A stretch of DNA of 29,211 nt from the IMG/VR virus record IMGVR_UViG_3300046820_001017, positions 1 through 29,211 of that record. One strand, written 5' to 3'. The first letter of the stretch is position 1; each line of letters begins with the position of its first letter. Positions 5,479 to 14,163 of the stretch are shown piece after piece. Source of the DNA: a virus. Below the pieces are notes generated by a model, which ran no database searches, was not told the DNA's origin, and was given only the letters and a program-made list of their open reading frames with translations. A program made the position numbers and the translations under genes.

Positions 5479-5904
5479 TTACCCTTGGGCTGACGTTACA
5501 TCAACACTAACAGATAACTGTTCAGGCTTACGTTCATCAAGTATGTTTCGTGCAGTTTCTTTATCAACAGAATCCTCAATTGATTGAGATACCCGGTCTT
5601 TTGCTAGATTTGCAAGAACATCTTGTGGGTACATAAATTGATGTAAGTTTAGTGCACGGAAGAATGTAAAGTACACTGTCTGCGAGATGGTAAACAGTGT
5701 AACAAAGTTCTGTACCATATTGCTCATATCCAACTTACCCTCAATATATGCCATCAGTGTTGCCGCGATGATTGACAAACAGGCGGCTAGACCAAACTTA
5801 AAGTATGATGGCCAAGAGACTCGTTGTAACCAAAGAACTACTACTGGAATAATAGTCCCGGTTAGCATAGATAAAATTAGTTGTGCTGCGTTATTTTCTG
5901 GCAT
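5479..5904 (-). CDS. putative holin
   Basis: A 141-residue membrane protein. Hydrophobic segments at about 8-27 (LILSMLTGTIIPVVVLWL), 36-54 (FGLAACLSIIAATLMAY) and 65-82 are followed by a 55-residue charged cytoplasmic-type tail. This topology, and its place in one overlapping block with the amidase and a coiled-coil membrane protein, suggests a holin: the inner-membrane pore former that times lysis. ATG 5904 follows AAAGGA by 8 bases and lies inside the end of the upstream gene. The tail is longer than in most holins, so another membrane role is possible. Confidence 0.6.
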   Translation of the reverse strand: MPENNAAQLILSMLTGTIIPVVVLWLQRVSWPSYFKFGLAACLSIIAATLMAYIEGKLDMSNMVQNFVTLFTISQTVYFTFFRALNLHQFMYPQDVLANLAKDRVSQSIEDSVDKETARNILDERKPEQLSVSVDVTSAQG

Positions 5905-6268
5905 TTAAAATCCTTTCTAAGCTTTCGCTTACTTCTCGTAATCTATTTTCTAAGTAGTCGATGCGTGTACTCATTTGCGCTTTTTGTCTTTCGAGGTCAG
6001 CGACTTTAGCGGATAGTTCAGTTTGCTTCTGTACCTCACGTTGATTAACTATAATTAAATCTTGATTTCTCTCTCGGAGAGCAGTGTTTTCTGCTTCAAG
6101 TGCTTCAATACGTGATGAATGTACATTAAGTAACTGAAGAAGGTCTTCTCTGAATTGTTTTTCGGCGGTCTGCTTTGAATTCTTTACAGCAACAAAAGTT
6201 CCTATAAATCCCGTGATTAGTCCTCCAATAACCCCGTAAACGCTTGTAACGTCTGTTTGATTATCCAT
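5891..6268 (-). CDS. membrane-anchored coiled-coil protein of the lysis cassette
   Basis: A 125-residue protein: short N-terminus, one transmembrane segment (YGVIGGLITGFIGTFVAV, about 10-27), then about 90 residues of charged heptad-type coiled coil (EALEAENTALRERN onward). The layout resembles XhlA-like holin partners or an inner-membrane spanin subunit. Start ATG 6268 has GGAG 5 bases upstream and overlaps the endolysin stop region; an in-frame TTG further up (6280) is less likely. It overlaps the holin start by 14 bases. Confidence 0.6.
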   Translation of the reverse strand: MDNQTDVTSVYGVIGGLITGFIGTFVAVKNSKQTAEKQFREDLLQLLNVHSSRIEALEAENTALRERNQDLIIVNQREVQKQTELSAKVADLERQKAQMSTRIDYLENRLREVSESLERILNARK

Positions 6269-6269
6269 G

Positions 6270-6986
6270 TTACTCCACAAATTTTTTTGTTGCTAACAAG
6301 GGCTCATAAATATAGCCGAGTGAATTCACAAATCTCCAACGATTGTTCTCATCTATTGACTCGCCAAAAACGACGTCGCCATTGAAGGAGAACACAGTCG
6401 CGTCTTGTTTAATAGTTGCTAGTATTTTGCTGTCCCGTGTTGGACTCTCTCGAATGTTTGCATTGCTTGTAGCTTTATAAATTGAGTATGGTCGGTGAAA
6501 GTTTTTTGCCCAGTAGTTAAACCCGTCATCGGAAATACCAGATGGGTCTATTTTTCTTCCGGGAGGTATAGCAATTCCTCTGTGTGTAACTTTTTCTAGC
6601 CTAATATACAAGCGAGCTAGTTCCGTAATTGCATCCCACATTTCGCCTGTCCACACACCTTCTGAGGGGCTGAAGTGAACTTCAACCCCAATAGCATGTG
6701 GATTACCATACTTTGTAATATCTTTTGTTTTACCAGTATGCCACGCCATAAATTTCATCGGGTCTAGCATCTGTACAATATCACCGGTTTTACTAACAAT
6801 ATAGTGAGCACTAACATCAGGAGAATTAATAAGATAGTTTAGTTCAGCATTGAAAGAACTACCGGCTTTTCCGTTTGTTGTATGAATTACTAGACTGCTG
6901 TACGGTAATGTCTGGCTCCTCGGGCTGTATCCCGTCCCCGGTGGGAGTTTGTTGTTCTTCTGGTATTCTGGTTTGATTGTTATCAT
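6270..6986 (-). CDS. endolysin: N-acetylmuramoyl-L-alanine amidase with SH3b domain
   Basis: A 238-residue protein from ATG 6986. Amidase_2/T7-lysozyme-like domain at about 30-160: H35 in SLVIHTTNG, AHYIVSKTGDIVQ strand pair, H83 in AWHTG, VEVH, and THRGIAIPPGRKIDPSG with zinc ligands H135/D147 and K145. It cleaves the amide between muramic acid and the peptide stem. Residues about 168-232 (SNANIRESPTRDSKI, WRFVNSLGYIYEPLL) form a bacterial SH3 wall-binding domain. No signal peptide, so it depends on the holin. The first 128 bases overlap the portal gene's 3' end in another frame; I rejected longer in-frame extensions because no homology precedes the PYSSLVIH strand. Confidence 0.88.
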   Translation of the reverse strand: MITIKPEYQKNNKLPPGTGYSPRSQTLPYSSLVIHTTNGKAGSSFNAELNYLINSPDVSAHYIVSKTGDIVQMLDPMKFMAWHTGKTKDITKYGNPHAIGVEVHFSPSEGVWTGEMWDAITELARLYIRLEKVTHRGIAIPPGRKIDPSGISDDGFNYWAKNFHRPYSIYKATSNANIRESPTRDSKILATIKQDATVFSFNGDVVFGESIDENNRWRFVNSLGYIYEPLLATKKFVE

Positions 6987-8343
6987 CTGTTGGCAGTTCC
7001 TCAACTTCTGTATCAATTTTTTCTTGCTCATCTTCGTAGGTTGTTCCGTACAGTTGAGCAATTGTATCCTTACTAATCGCGCCAATTTGCTGAGCTTGAA
7101 TTGCAAGTTGTGTCAAAGCTGTAATATCTTGCAATGCAATTGGGCTAAAAAATGGTTTTGGGTACCAAGAAAATCCATTCTTATCTGCAAGTTCTTTGTA
7201 GAATCCTTCAATCCAAGCAAGGATTGAATCACGAATATCATTAAGTGTGGAAATTGGACCCAGGCTTGCCATCTTATTATCAGTAGAGTTACTTCGAAGT
7301 GTTTCACCAACCGCTAGAATACGGGGGAAACCAAGTGCGAGAAAGATGTCTGCGTTTGGCTCAACATATTTTGCCTCGTTCAAAAGTGCTTCTACAGGTG
7401 GAGTTACCCAGGCTACTTCAACAGTATGGTTTGTGAAGAAGTTGAAAACTCTGTCACCCGTAACAGATGCCGTAGCAAGCACGGACTCTGTCGCTTTAAT
7501 ATCATCATCAGTTGCTGGGAATTTATCGGAACCTACTTTAACTTGACGTAATAATTCAGATGCTCGGGCTGCAATACTTCTATCCATAAGCTTTAAGTAA
7601 TACTTATGCTGCAAAGCAAAAAGAGCATTCTGAAGATATGGTTTTGGGTAATCCTTGTAAGAACGCAACTTACGATAGATTGGGCGTGCGTTTGGAAGAG
7701 GAAAGATTCTTTGCCCTTTCTCTACAGCCCGCACATATGCTGGGTACTCACGCACCAGCGAAACGTAGCCGTCTCTATCGTCAGAGCCGTCCTTACGCTT
7801 ACCTTTAGTAAGAATGAAATCAATCTCTTCTTGAGGTATGCGAATGTAGACAGCGCGCTCCATACCTACAGGCTTTTTGCGGAGTTCGATAAATTCAACA
7901 TTACGAATCCAGAAATTAGTGGGAAACTGAACACGCTTTCTTCCAAGACTTTCATCAACTTTATTACCCATAATTGTCTCAAATGTCATTTCTGGGACAA
8001 CCATGCCGTGAATAAAGTAGTCAAGCGCCATTGATTTGAGGTACGGTTGAATATACTCGGCAACTGCGTCAAAATATTTCACAGAATTATCTGGATTTGT
8101 TCTATCTCGGCGATTGCGTAGCTTTGTTACTGCCATATCAACCATGCGCTCAATAACTGTTCCAACAATGGTGTCTGTTTCATAAAAGTAGCGACAGTAC
8201 TTAATATATTCATGATACGTGTATTCACGCGAATTATCAAATGGTGTTACAGTTGGGTCATAATATCCAGCTATATACTGGCCATTTACCATGAATGGGG
8301 TAGGCGCAATAGAGGCTACTGCTTTGGCTAATCCTGATTCCAT
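6859..8343 (-). CDS. portal protein
   Basis: A 494-residue protein directly downstream of TerL (its ATG abuts the TerL stop). It has portal-like features: N-terminal YKYCRYFYETDTIVGTVIERMVDM helix region, a central stem and wing part, then ALGFPRILAVGE, followed by LGPISTLNDIRDSILAWIE and QLAIQAQQIGAISKDTIAQL, the crown-side helices typical of large portals. The dodecameric portal forms the head vertex through which DNA is packaged. The C-terminal 50 residues are Glu/Pro/Gln-rich and disordered, and their DNA also encodes the endolysin N-terminus. Motif similarity is moderate, but position and length fit well. Confidence 0.82.
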   Translation of the reverse strand: MESGLAKAVASIAPTPFMVNGQYIAGYYDPTVTPFDNSREYTYHEYIKYCRYFYETDTIVGTVIERMVDMAVTKLRNRRDRTNPDNSVKYFDAVAEYIQPYLKSMALDYFIHGMVVPEMTFETIMGNKVDESLGRKRVQFPTNFWIRNVEFIELRKKPVGMERAVYIRIPQEEIDFILTKGKRKDGSDDRDGYVSLVREYPAYVRAVEKGQRIFPLPNARPIYRKLRSYKDYPKPYLQNALFALQHKYYLKLMDRSIAARASELLRQVKVGSDKFPATDDDIKATESVLATASVTGDRVFNFFTNHTVEVAWVTPPVEALLNEAKYVEPNADIFLALGFPRILAVGETLRSNSTDNKMASLGPISTLNDIRDSILAWIEGFYKELADKNGFSWYPKPFFSPIALQDITALTQLAIQAQQIGAISKDTIAQLYGTTYEDEQEKIDTEVEELPTDDNNQTRIPEEQQTPTGDGIQPEEPDITVQQSSNSYNKRKSR

Positions 8344-10953
8344 TTATCTCTCCGTAATTTTAATTGCGGGTCTTCCTAATTTTACTGATTCTACAATTGT
8401 TTGTGGTTTAGAGCGTTGCCCATATATAAAACAAAGATAACTAGCAAAAATGTGGTCATCGTCGGATGCACCGGAACCCCGTTCGCTCATAATAAAGTAA
8501 TTATCTGAGCCAGTAATTCTTTTTTGTCTCGTAAGACGTTCTAGCTGAGAAATACCCTCAACATCAATTTCTGAAAAAATAAGCTGGCCTTCAGTAATAA
8601 TCCGTGCCAGTTCTTTAGAGCCCCATGAACGAAAGACTTCAGTGAGCTCAGAATCGTCGTCTGTTCTCCCAACTGACACGCGCTCATTAAAAAGTACGCT
8701 AACCACTCGTTCAGAGTATTTGGTTCCTGCATAATCTTCTCTCGATAGTAAGGATTGAACTATTCCTGCTCCACCGCCACCAGCTCCAACGTCAATAGAT
8801 ATTTTTGATGGATTATAGAACTTTGTTAAGTAGTGAATAATTCGCTCTTGTTCAGGGTAATCAATCTTTGTAAGACGATGTCTGATAAAGGTTCTATAAA
8901 GCCCGTCTTTCACACCGATGATGTGAATGAGAGTTGGGTCAGTGAAGCCTGTGTCTATGCTAAATACAATTGTGTCTTGGTCTTTGATTGGCTGTAACTT
9001 AAGTACATCTTCAAACTTTCTTCCCTTTGACTTATCGTTACCAGAGTAACGAAACGAGTAAAACTCAAACGGTTCTGTTGTAAACGCGTCTCTCGGGATA
9101 ACCTGAAATGAAGCTGAGCCGTGTTTGCCAAGGACAAGCTGTTGAAAAATATCTTCTTCAATACCCCCATATTTACGTAAACTATCATTCCAGTCGTCTA
9201 GTGTAAAATATGGATTGTTTGGTGCTGGTATTCTGTACTTTTTAAACTTTGGTCTACGGATGTCAAGGTCAAATAAAGCGCTGTTTCTTAGACCGTTTGG
9301 CACACCAACGTAGATTTCCTGAACTTTATCTTCCCATGTATTGAGTGTGGGTTGTAGTTGATTAAACGCAGTCATTGAAAACAACTGCATTTCGTCACCG
9401 GTAATCTTTGGGATATGCAGACCAACCAAGTTATTACTTTCACGGGAGCCTGCGATACGCGCGTAAAACCGGTGGTTTCTATCACCAAATTTAAAGTCAA
9501 GAGTTCCTTTAGACCTATTCACATTATTACCGAGAAAGTCTTTTAGCATCGGCGATGTTGTGAATTTTAAAATAACCCTATCCAAAAGAGGGGTTAACTG
9601 ATTGGTATTTGGTGTTGTTAGTAACTGCTCTGAAGTTTTTGGAAACTCAATGTCGTTATTTAAGATTTGATATGTAAGCAAGTCTTCCACAATAACAGAG
9701 TTATGAACAACAATGTAATCACTAATATATGTTTCATCTGTATACACGTGAACTGCGTATGTTTGGATGTTGTAATTTCGGGTTGTTCTTTTTGTGATTG
9801 GTTCCCAGCGAACATTAGCCGCCGGCTCAACCAAATCAATTTTTGGACTACTCACCTGAACTCCAGGTAACTTAAACGTAGACCAGAATCTATGAGCGTT
9901 TTCTGGGTCTAACGTTTCAATCAACCAGATTGTATCATCAAACTTGTAATTATGTTTTTCTTCACGTCTTTTATTTGTTGGCGTAAGCTTGGTATTTATT
10001 CCAAAATACATTAATAATTCTTGAAAGTCTGTTGCATATTTCTCATTAAACACCTCAATAGAGACACTATTGAGACTATGCTTTCCATATTGAGCAAAGG
10101 CTGCCTCTAGGAATACTTTAATATTATCTAATTTTTCTGTTTTTAAGTACTCTAGGTTTGCAATTCTCCGCTCTCTCTTTCCGAGTGTTCCTGTTTCCCT
10201 GCGTAACTGCATAAGGTAGTGGCGTGTTTGACCAGTTTTTATTCTTTCTAAATTGAATACACCATTATCCTCTCGTATTACAAGATACGTGTTGTCAGCA
10301 ATAAACCGAAGTTCTTCAGCTATTTTAGAGAATCGTGGTTTAATTCCCATATACCCTTTAAGGCGGATACCGTTTAGAGAATCATATCCCATTAGTCTAA
10401 GCTCAAACCATGAAAAACTATCTTTTGTACAGTGATTTGTCGGTAGGTTATTTGCTACACCGATAAGGTCACCGACTTTTAAATCACCTGCAACAACAAA
10501 CCCATTAGGTGTAAGAATTGGGTGATTAAACGTGCATTCGACTGAGTTCCCGGAACTCGTAAAGAACTTACTTACTTTAGACCACTTATCACGCGTAATA
10601 ACAGCGCGTCGTTGTCGCCAGTTTCCATGAATATCGTAGGCATAAGTTAGAAACGCTTTTCCCTCTAAGTGAAGTAGGTTGCTAATTGTTTTGAAGCCAT
10701 CCGCAGTATAAATCTTTGAGCTTCCTGGCTGACATTTACCAATTGAACGTCCGCCAGTAATTACGATATGTTTATTTTGGTCAGTAAGAATTTCTCTTTG
10801 ATATGGCCTATGATGAAAATCGTCAGCAGGCCAATTATTTTTATTCATATCCCCATTATTTGTAGACCGAAGAAATTCAGATAGCCACACAGGGTCTTCA
10901 ATAATTTCAAGGAGGGCTAACTCGGCATCATCAATTTTCTTCTGCAACGCCAT
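8344..10953 (-). CDS. terminase large subunit (TerL) precursor containing an intein
   Basis: An 869-residue precursor; removal of the 345-residue intein leaves a 524-residue terminase, the usual size. Rejoined exteins give Walker A GGRSIGK|S (residues 67-73 plus S419). Walker B is HIPKITGDEM (D520, E521). The RNase H-like nuclease has D667 in VFSIDTGFTD, D721 in SIDVGAGGGG and the DDD cluster 831-833. TerL is the ATP-driven DNA-packaging motor and cuts concatemers at the portal. It overlaps the upstream TerS-like gene by 23 bases and its stop touches the portal start. Because the intein splits the P-loop, packaging ATPase activity requires splicing. Confidence 0.93.
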   Translation of the reverse strand: MALQKKIDDAELALLEIIEDPVWLSEFLRSTNNGDMNKNNWPADDFHHRPYQREILTDQNKHIVITGGRSIGKCQPGSSKIYTADGFKTISNLLHLEGKAFLTYAYDIHGNWRQRRAVITRDKWSKVSKFFTSSGNSVECTFNHPILTPNGFVVAGDLKVGDLIGVANNLPTNHCTKDSFSWFELRLMGYDSLNGIRLKGYMGIKPRFSKIAEELRFIADNTYLVIREDNGVFNLERIKTGQTRHYLMQLRRETGTLGKRERRIANLEYLKTEKLDNIKVFLEAAFAQYGKHSLNSVSIEVFNEKYATDFQELLMYFGINTKLTPTNKRREEKHNYKFDDTIWLIETLDPENAHRFWSTFKLPGVQVSSPKIDLVEPAANVRWEPITKRTTRNYNIQTYAVHVYTDETYISDYIVVHNSVIVEDLLTYQILNNDIEFPKTSEQLLTTPNTNQLTPLLDRVILKFTTSPMLKDFLGNNVNRSKGTLDFKFGDRNHRFYARIAGSRESNNLVGLHIPKITGDEMQLFSMTAFNQLQPTLNTWEDKVQEIYVGVPNGLRNSALFDLDIRRPKFKKYRIPAPNNPYFTLDDWNDSLRKYGGIEEDIFQQLVLGKHGSASFQVIPRDAFTTEPFEFYSFRYSGNDKSKGRKFEDVLKLQPIKDQDTIVFSIDTGFTDPTLIHIIGVKDGLYRTFIRHRLTKIDYPEQERIIHYLTKFYNPSKISIDVGAGGGGAGIVQSLLSREDYAGTKYSERVVSVLFNERVSVGRTDDDSELTEVFRSWGSKELARIITEGQLIFSEIDVEGISQLERLTRQKRITGSDNYFIMSERGSGASDDDHIFASYLCFIYGQRSKPQTIVESVKLGRPAIKITER
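9700..10734 (-). mobile_element. intein in TerL P-loop with degenerate LAGLIDADG domain
   Basis: Residues 74-418 of TerL. It begins with C1 (CQPGSSKIYTADGF, block A), has block B ECTFNHPILTPNGF (T68, N70, H71), and ends YISDYIVVHN before Ser+1 (block G), so all splicing residues are present. Between them lies a LAGLIDADG-like domain: LMGYDSLNG (114-122) and FLEAAFAQYG (208-217), followed by the DFQELLMYFGI helix. The catalytic acidic positions are N121 and Y216, so homing activity is probably lost while splicing is kept. Ser+1 doubles as the Walker A serine. Confidence 0.92.
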
Positions 10954-11581
10954 CGTCTTGCTCCTCTATAATAAATACCTCGTCTTCACTCTGTGTTTGT
11001 GGCTGGTCTTCCGATTTACTTGGCTGTACGACTTCATATAGATACTGCTTTCTCCATTTGTAATCTTTAATGTCAAAGAAGATTCCTTCTGCCTCTGCTT
11101 TTCGCGAAGCTATGACTCTCTTACTACACTGACTACATTGAGTCTCAAAGTGAAAAGCTGTATGCTCCATAACTGGGGAAAATCTAGCTAATAATATTTT
11201 GCAGTCGGGGCAGTATACCTTTACTAGACGTTTCTCTAAGAAGTTTTGTGCGGTTACTTTTAGGTTCGTAATATATGCCCCAATACTGTCACTAGCCTCA
11301 GACTTTCTTGTCTTACGGTCAAGTGCAAGAGCACGTTCAATTTGTAAATTTCTTTCAATAAGGTCGCGCATCGCGTTACCCATTTTTTGAATTGCTTCAA
11401 TATTACCAAGTGCGCCATCTTCTGTCATTATAAGAAGCTCTGATTGAAGTCTTTCTACAATGACCTGATTATTAATCAGCATATCAAGATTGGCGCGGTC
11501 ATTTGGAGAATTGAGTGTTTCCAAGTCGTACTTATTGCTATAATCAGCAAGAATTTCTTGGAACCTTGATTGTTTTGCCAT
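10931..11581 (-). CDS. putative terminase small subunit (zinc-ribbon protein)
   Basis: A 216-residue protein immediately upstream of TerL, overlapping it by 23 bases. N-terminal 1-95 is helical (VIVERLQSELLIM, AMRDLIERNLQIERAL), as in small-terminase oligomerisation domains. Residues 124-152 hold a zinc ribbon, C124-P-D-C127 and C149-S-Q-C152. The C-terminal 35 residues are very acidic. TerS proteins recognise the packaging site and stimulate TerL. ATG 11581 has GGGGAGA 4 bases upstream. The call rests mainly on position; a zinc ribbon is not usual in classical TerS, so it may be a different packaging accessory. Confidence 0.55.
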   Translation of the reverse strand: MAKQSRFQEILADYSNKYDLETLNSPNDRANLDMLINNQVIVERLQSELLIMTEDGALGNIEAIQKMGNAMRDLIERNLQIERALALDRKTRKSEASDSIGAYITNLKVTAQNFLEKRLVKVYCPDCKILLARFSPVMEHTAFHFETQCSQCSKRVIASRKAEAEGIFFDIKDYKWRKQYLYEVVQPSKSEDQPQTQSEDEVFIIEEQDDGVAEEN

Positions 11582-11607
11582 TATTCTCCCCTTTAACTAA
11601 AATAAAC

Positions 11608-11665
11608 GGGGTAGTCTACGAGGAATTTTCACTAAACTATAGTGAAACCCATAGTAAACTACCCC
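11608..11665 (-). other. nested hairpin in TerS leader
   Basis: Two perfect 8-bp inverted repeats, one inside the other: outer GGGGTAGT/ACTACCCC (11608-11615 with 11658-11665) and inner TTTCACTA/TAGTGAAA (11627-11634 with 11640-11647, 5-base loop). It lies between the late-promoter candidate and the TerS start, so the mRNA would begin with this structure. It could protect the 5' end, be a protein-binding operator, or act as a weak terminator for the reductase gene. Confidence 0.65.
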
Positions 11666-11694
11666 TCTATTAATATACCCTATTTTTGTGTCAG
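11660..11694 (-). promoter_or_regulatory. candidate late promoter, copy 1 (TerS-TerL-portal operon)
   Basis: Minus strand: CTGACACAAAA (11694-11684), 13 bases, ATAGAGGGGTA (11670-11660). The same two blocks with a 12-base gap occur on the + strand at 17865-17898 before the other virion operon. CTGACA is one base from the sigma-70 -35, and A/TATAGA sits about 17 bases downstream, a poor -10. The first block overlaps the reductase stop codon. Confidence 0.65.
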
Positions 11695-13871
11695 CGTACT
11701 GGGCACGCCCCGCCTACGCAATCAGGGTCAAACTCGTCTTCTTCTGTCTGTACAGACTCTCTACGAAGAAGCTCTGTGGTAATCATTTCCCAAGAAATAT
11801 GTTCAATGTCTGACTTGCGGATTTCATACTCGGCACGGTCAATCTCTTCGTAAGGCATCAACGGATACGCTCCCGTGTACTTAGGTAAGAAAGAAACACC
11901 GATGTAATCATCCCAATTTTCGAGAATTGCTTTAATCAGTCCATCAACTTCATCGGGATTAAAAGTAATCGTGATAGAAGTGTTGTGGTCAGTCCAGTAC
12001 TTTTGCAAAGCTAGATACCGGTTGAGTTGAGCAACAGCTGTTTCCTCGTTGGCTGACTTCTTCGCAGAAGTTTGAATTGGAAACTCAATAACCCAAGTCT
12101 GCGCTTTGTCAAGCACTTGCATACGCTCAAAATTACTGAGCTTACGAAATTCTTCGGGGCGCATTGTATTTGCTTCTGGATACACAGGGTATCCAACCGC
12201 TAACATTGTCTTAGCCAATGGGTCAAAGCTGGAAATACGAACGCGGCGAATATAGTATGGTGCGTAAGAAGCGTGTGCTCCCGAAGATACTGTAGGAAGC
12301 TGGGCGATTGTACCACTTGGCTTAACCGTAGTAACAAGAAGAGGGGTTGGAATACGCATTTCTGAGGCATATACTTCAGCTTCTTGGTTAGCTACTTCAC
12401 GAGCAAGGTCAAGGAAATATTTCAACTTAATATCTTCATATTTACCACCATCAAGATGACTTGCATGCAAAATAGGCACAATCGAATTTTCGTTCGTTGT
12501 ATCAACGTCCAAAGCGTCCATTGCTTCGACATACCCAGTAAAAGATACACCAGTTAGTCGGTCACGCTTCTGAACTTCATCCCAATGCGGAAGCTCTAAA
12601 GTGACATTAGTCATGCGTAATCCAACACGCGTGGCAAGCTTAATGGCTTGTGAGAACTTATACATATCAAGAACTTTCAAACCATTGACATCAATAACGT
12701 AGGCAGCTACGTTAATTTCACTTAGATTACAGACACCGTTATCAGCCAGTAGAATTTCTGCACAAGGATTTGTTCCGGCATAGTATGGTCTACGCACCGA
12801 AGCGGCTTGAGCATTAATAAAACCGGGTTCTCCGTTGTTGATAACACGATTAAAGATTTCACGCAATTGTTCAGCTGTCGGCTTTTTTGTGAAGTAGACC
12901 GAGTTATTACTCATTGACCGGTATGTCAGCTCTGACTTTGTTGGGTCAGTCCAAAGGTCGACCTTTGCATCCATAACTGCTTTATCATCAATAGAAAACA
13001 GTGTAATCTCACTTGAGCGCCTAACACCACCAACAACTACACAAGAACCAATAATGTTCATAATATCCATTGCCTGGACAGTATCCATAGCAGAACCGCC
13101 ACGACAAACAACTTTGTGAATTTGTTTAAACATAGTACGAAGTGCAGTGTGCCCAGAGGCTCGTCCACCAAACGTCTTTAACAACTCTCCCTGAGGGCGA
13201 ACACTATCGTAGTTAATCATAATAGACTCTACGGGTTCTTGACTAGTAAGCGCGTCAAAGTAGATGCGCAGTGCATCAACCCAGCCTTCTTTTGAATCTC
13301 CGACAACAATATACACGCTATCTGACTCTCGATAGACTTGAGTTTGTTCAATACGGTCTTCTTTCTTTTCTTTCGGATGATACGGCTTGTGTGCTACAAC
13401 AACTCTTGAGTTAATTTTAGGGAGCTGTGCAACATCCTCCGGTAGGATACGAAAACCAACCCCTGTGCCGAGCATCATTAGATAGAAGGCATCAACAAAC
13501 GCTTCCAAACTATCGACAACAGTAAAGGAACAATTGAAGTTACTTAGTGGAAATTTATTTGCGGCCTCAGTACCTCCAATCCACATAGTACGCCCAGCCG
13601 TAAATAGACGGAGGTTAAACATTTCTTCAAACAAGTTTTGCGCCTCAACCTGCAATTCGTTAAATGTAGCCGGTCCCTTATACAGACCCATGCTGTACTC
13701 AACAACTCTACGACATGTTTCTTTCCAATGCTCGCGACGTCCTTTATTAGCATCAAAGCGAGAGTATGTTCTTAGATAAACAAACTGACCGAGGATACTA
13801 TTCCATTTTGGATTATCTGGGTATTTATCCAAAAACGTATTCCACAAAAAATTAAGAGGCTTCAAACTCAT
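11691..13871 (-). CDS. nrdJ: adenosylcobalamin-dependent ribonucleoside-triphosphate reductase (class II, monomeric)
   Basis: A 726-residue enzyme that reduces ribonucleoside triphosphates to deoxy forms, feeding phage DNA synthesis. Diagnostic features: SNFNCSFTV with the first redox Cys, NPCAEI with the thiyl-radical Cys and catalytic Glu, GVCNLSEIN with the partner Cys 11 residues on (spacing as C408/C419 of the Lactobacillus leichmannii enzyme), and a C-terminal CVGGACPVR swinging-arm dithiol. KPSGTIAQLPTVSSGAH matches the phosphate-binding loop. Being B12-dependent it needs no oxygen and no small subunit. Start ATG 13871 is chosen because AGGAG precedes it; an in-frame ATG at 13889 lacks a site. 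No inserted intein is seen. Confidence 0.95.
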   Translation of the reverse strand: MSLKPLNFLWNTFLDKYPDNPKWNSILGQFVYLRTYSRFDANKGRREHWKETCRRVVEYSMGLYKGPATFNELQVEAQNLFEEMFNLRLFTAGRTMWIGGTEAANKFPLSNFNCSFTVVDSLEAFVDAFYLMMLGTGVGFRILPEDVAQLPKINSRVVVAHKPYHPKEKKEDRIEQTQVYRESDSVYIVVGDSKEGWVDALRIYFDALTSQEPVESIMINYDSVRPQGELLKTFGGRASGHTALRTMFKQIHKVVCRGGSAMDTVQAMDIMNIIGSCVVVGGVRRSSEITLFSIDDKAVMDAKVDLWTDPTKSELTYRSMSNNSVYFTKKPTAEQLREIFNRVINNGEPGFINAQAASVRRPYYAGTNPCAEILLADNGVCNLSEINVAAYVIDVNGLKVLDMYKFSQAIKLATRVGLRMTNVTLELPHWDEVQKRDRLTGVSFTGYVEAMDALDVDTTNENSIVPILHASHLDGGKYEDIKLKYFLDLAREVANQEAEVYASEMRIPTPLLVTTVKPSGTIAQLPTVSSGAHASYAPYYIRRVRISSFDPLAKTMLAVGYPVYPEANTMRPEEFRKLSNFERMQVLDKAQTWVIEFPIQTSAKKSANEETAVAQLNRYLALQKYWTDHNTSITITFNPDEVDGLIKAILENWDDYIGVSFLPKYTGAYPLMPYEEIDRAEYEIRKSDIEHISWEMITTELLRRESVQTEEDEFDPDCVGGACPVR

Positions 13872-14163
13872 TCTGTTCTCCTGTTTCATTTATTTCAACG
13901 GATGGGCGAGCGAGGTCTACAAAAGTAAAGTCACTCAGCATCCGCTTTGTTTCATCTAAGTAGCGAAGATTATTTACGTATAGCACCATGCTATTATGAA
14001 CTTTCTGTCTAAATACTAAGGGCTCTTCAAGAGCATATGGTATTGACATAGCATAAGTTTGACAGTCTTCTGTATTTTGAGCTGATACAGAAAATCTGAT
14101 AGAAAATGAGCAGGTGTCTTCACTGAACACCCACTCATTAATTGAAAATTTGTGCTTTTGCAT
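13852..14163 (-). CDS. small protein of unknown function in nucleotide operon
   Basis: A 103-residue protein whose start overlaps the MazG stop (TAATG) and whose 3' end overlaps the reductase start and supplies its ribosome-binding site. Predicted beta-rich N-terminal half (SFSIRFSVSAQN) and an acidic tail. No motif is recognised. Tight coupling between MazG and the reductase suggests, but does not show, a nucleotide-related role. Confidence 0.6.
   Translation of the reverse strand: MQKHKFSINEWVFSEDTCSFSIRFSVSAQNTEDCQTYAMSIPYALEEPLVFRQKVHNSMVLYVNNLRYLDETKRMLSDFTFVDLARPSVEINETGEQNEFEAS

Noticed and set aside
11691-13871. Class I or III ribonucleotide reductase
   Set aside because: The single subunit, NPCAEI...GVC spacing and C-terminal CVGGACPVR fit the B12-dependent monomeric class; no glycyl-radical motif or small-subunit gene is present.
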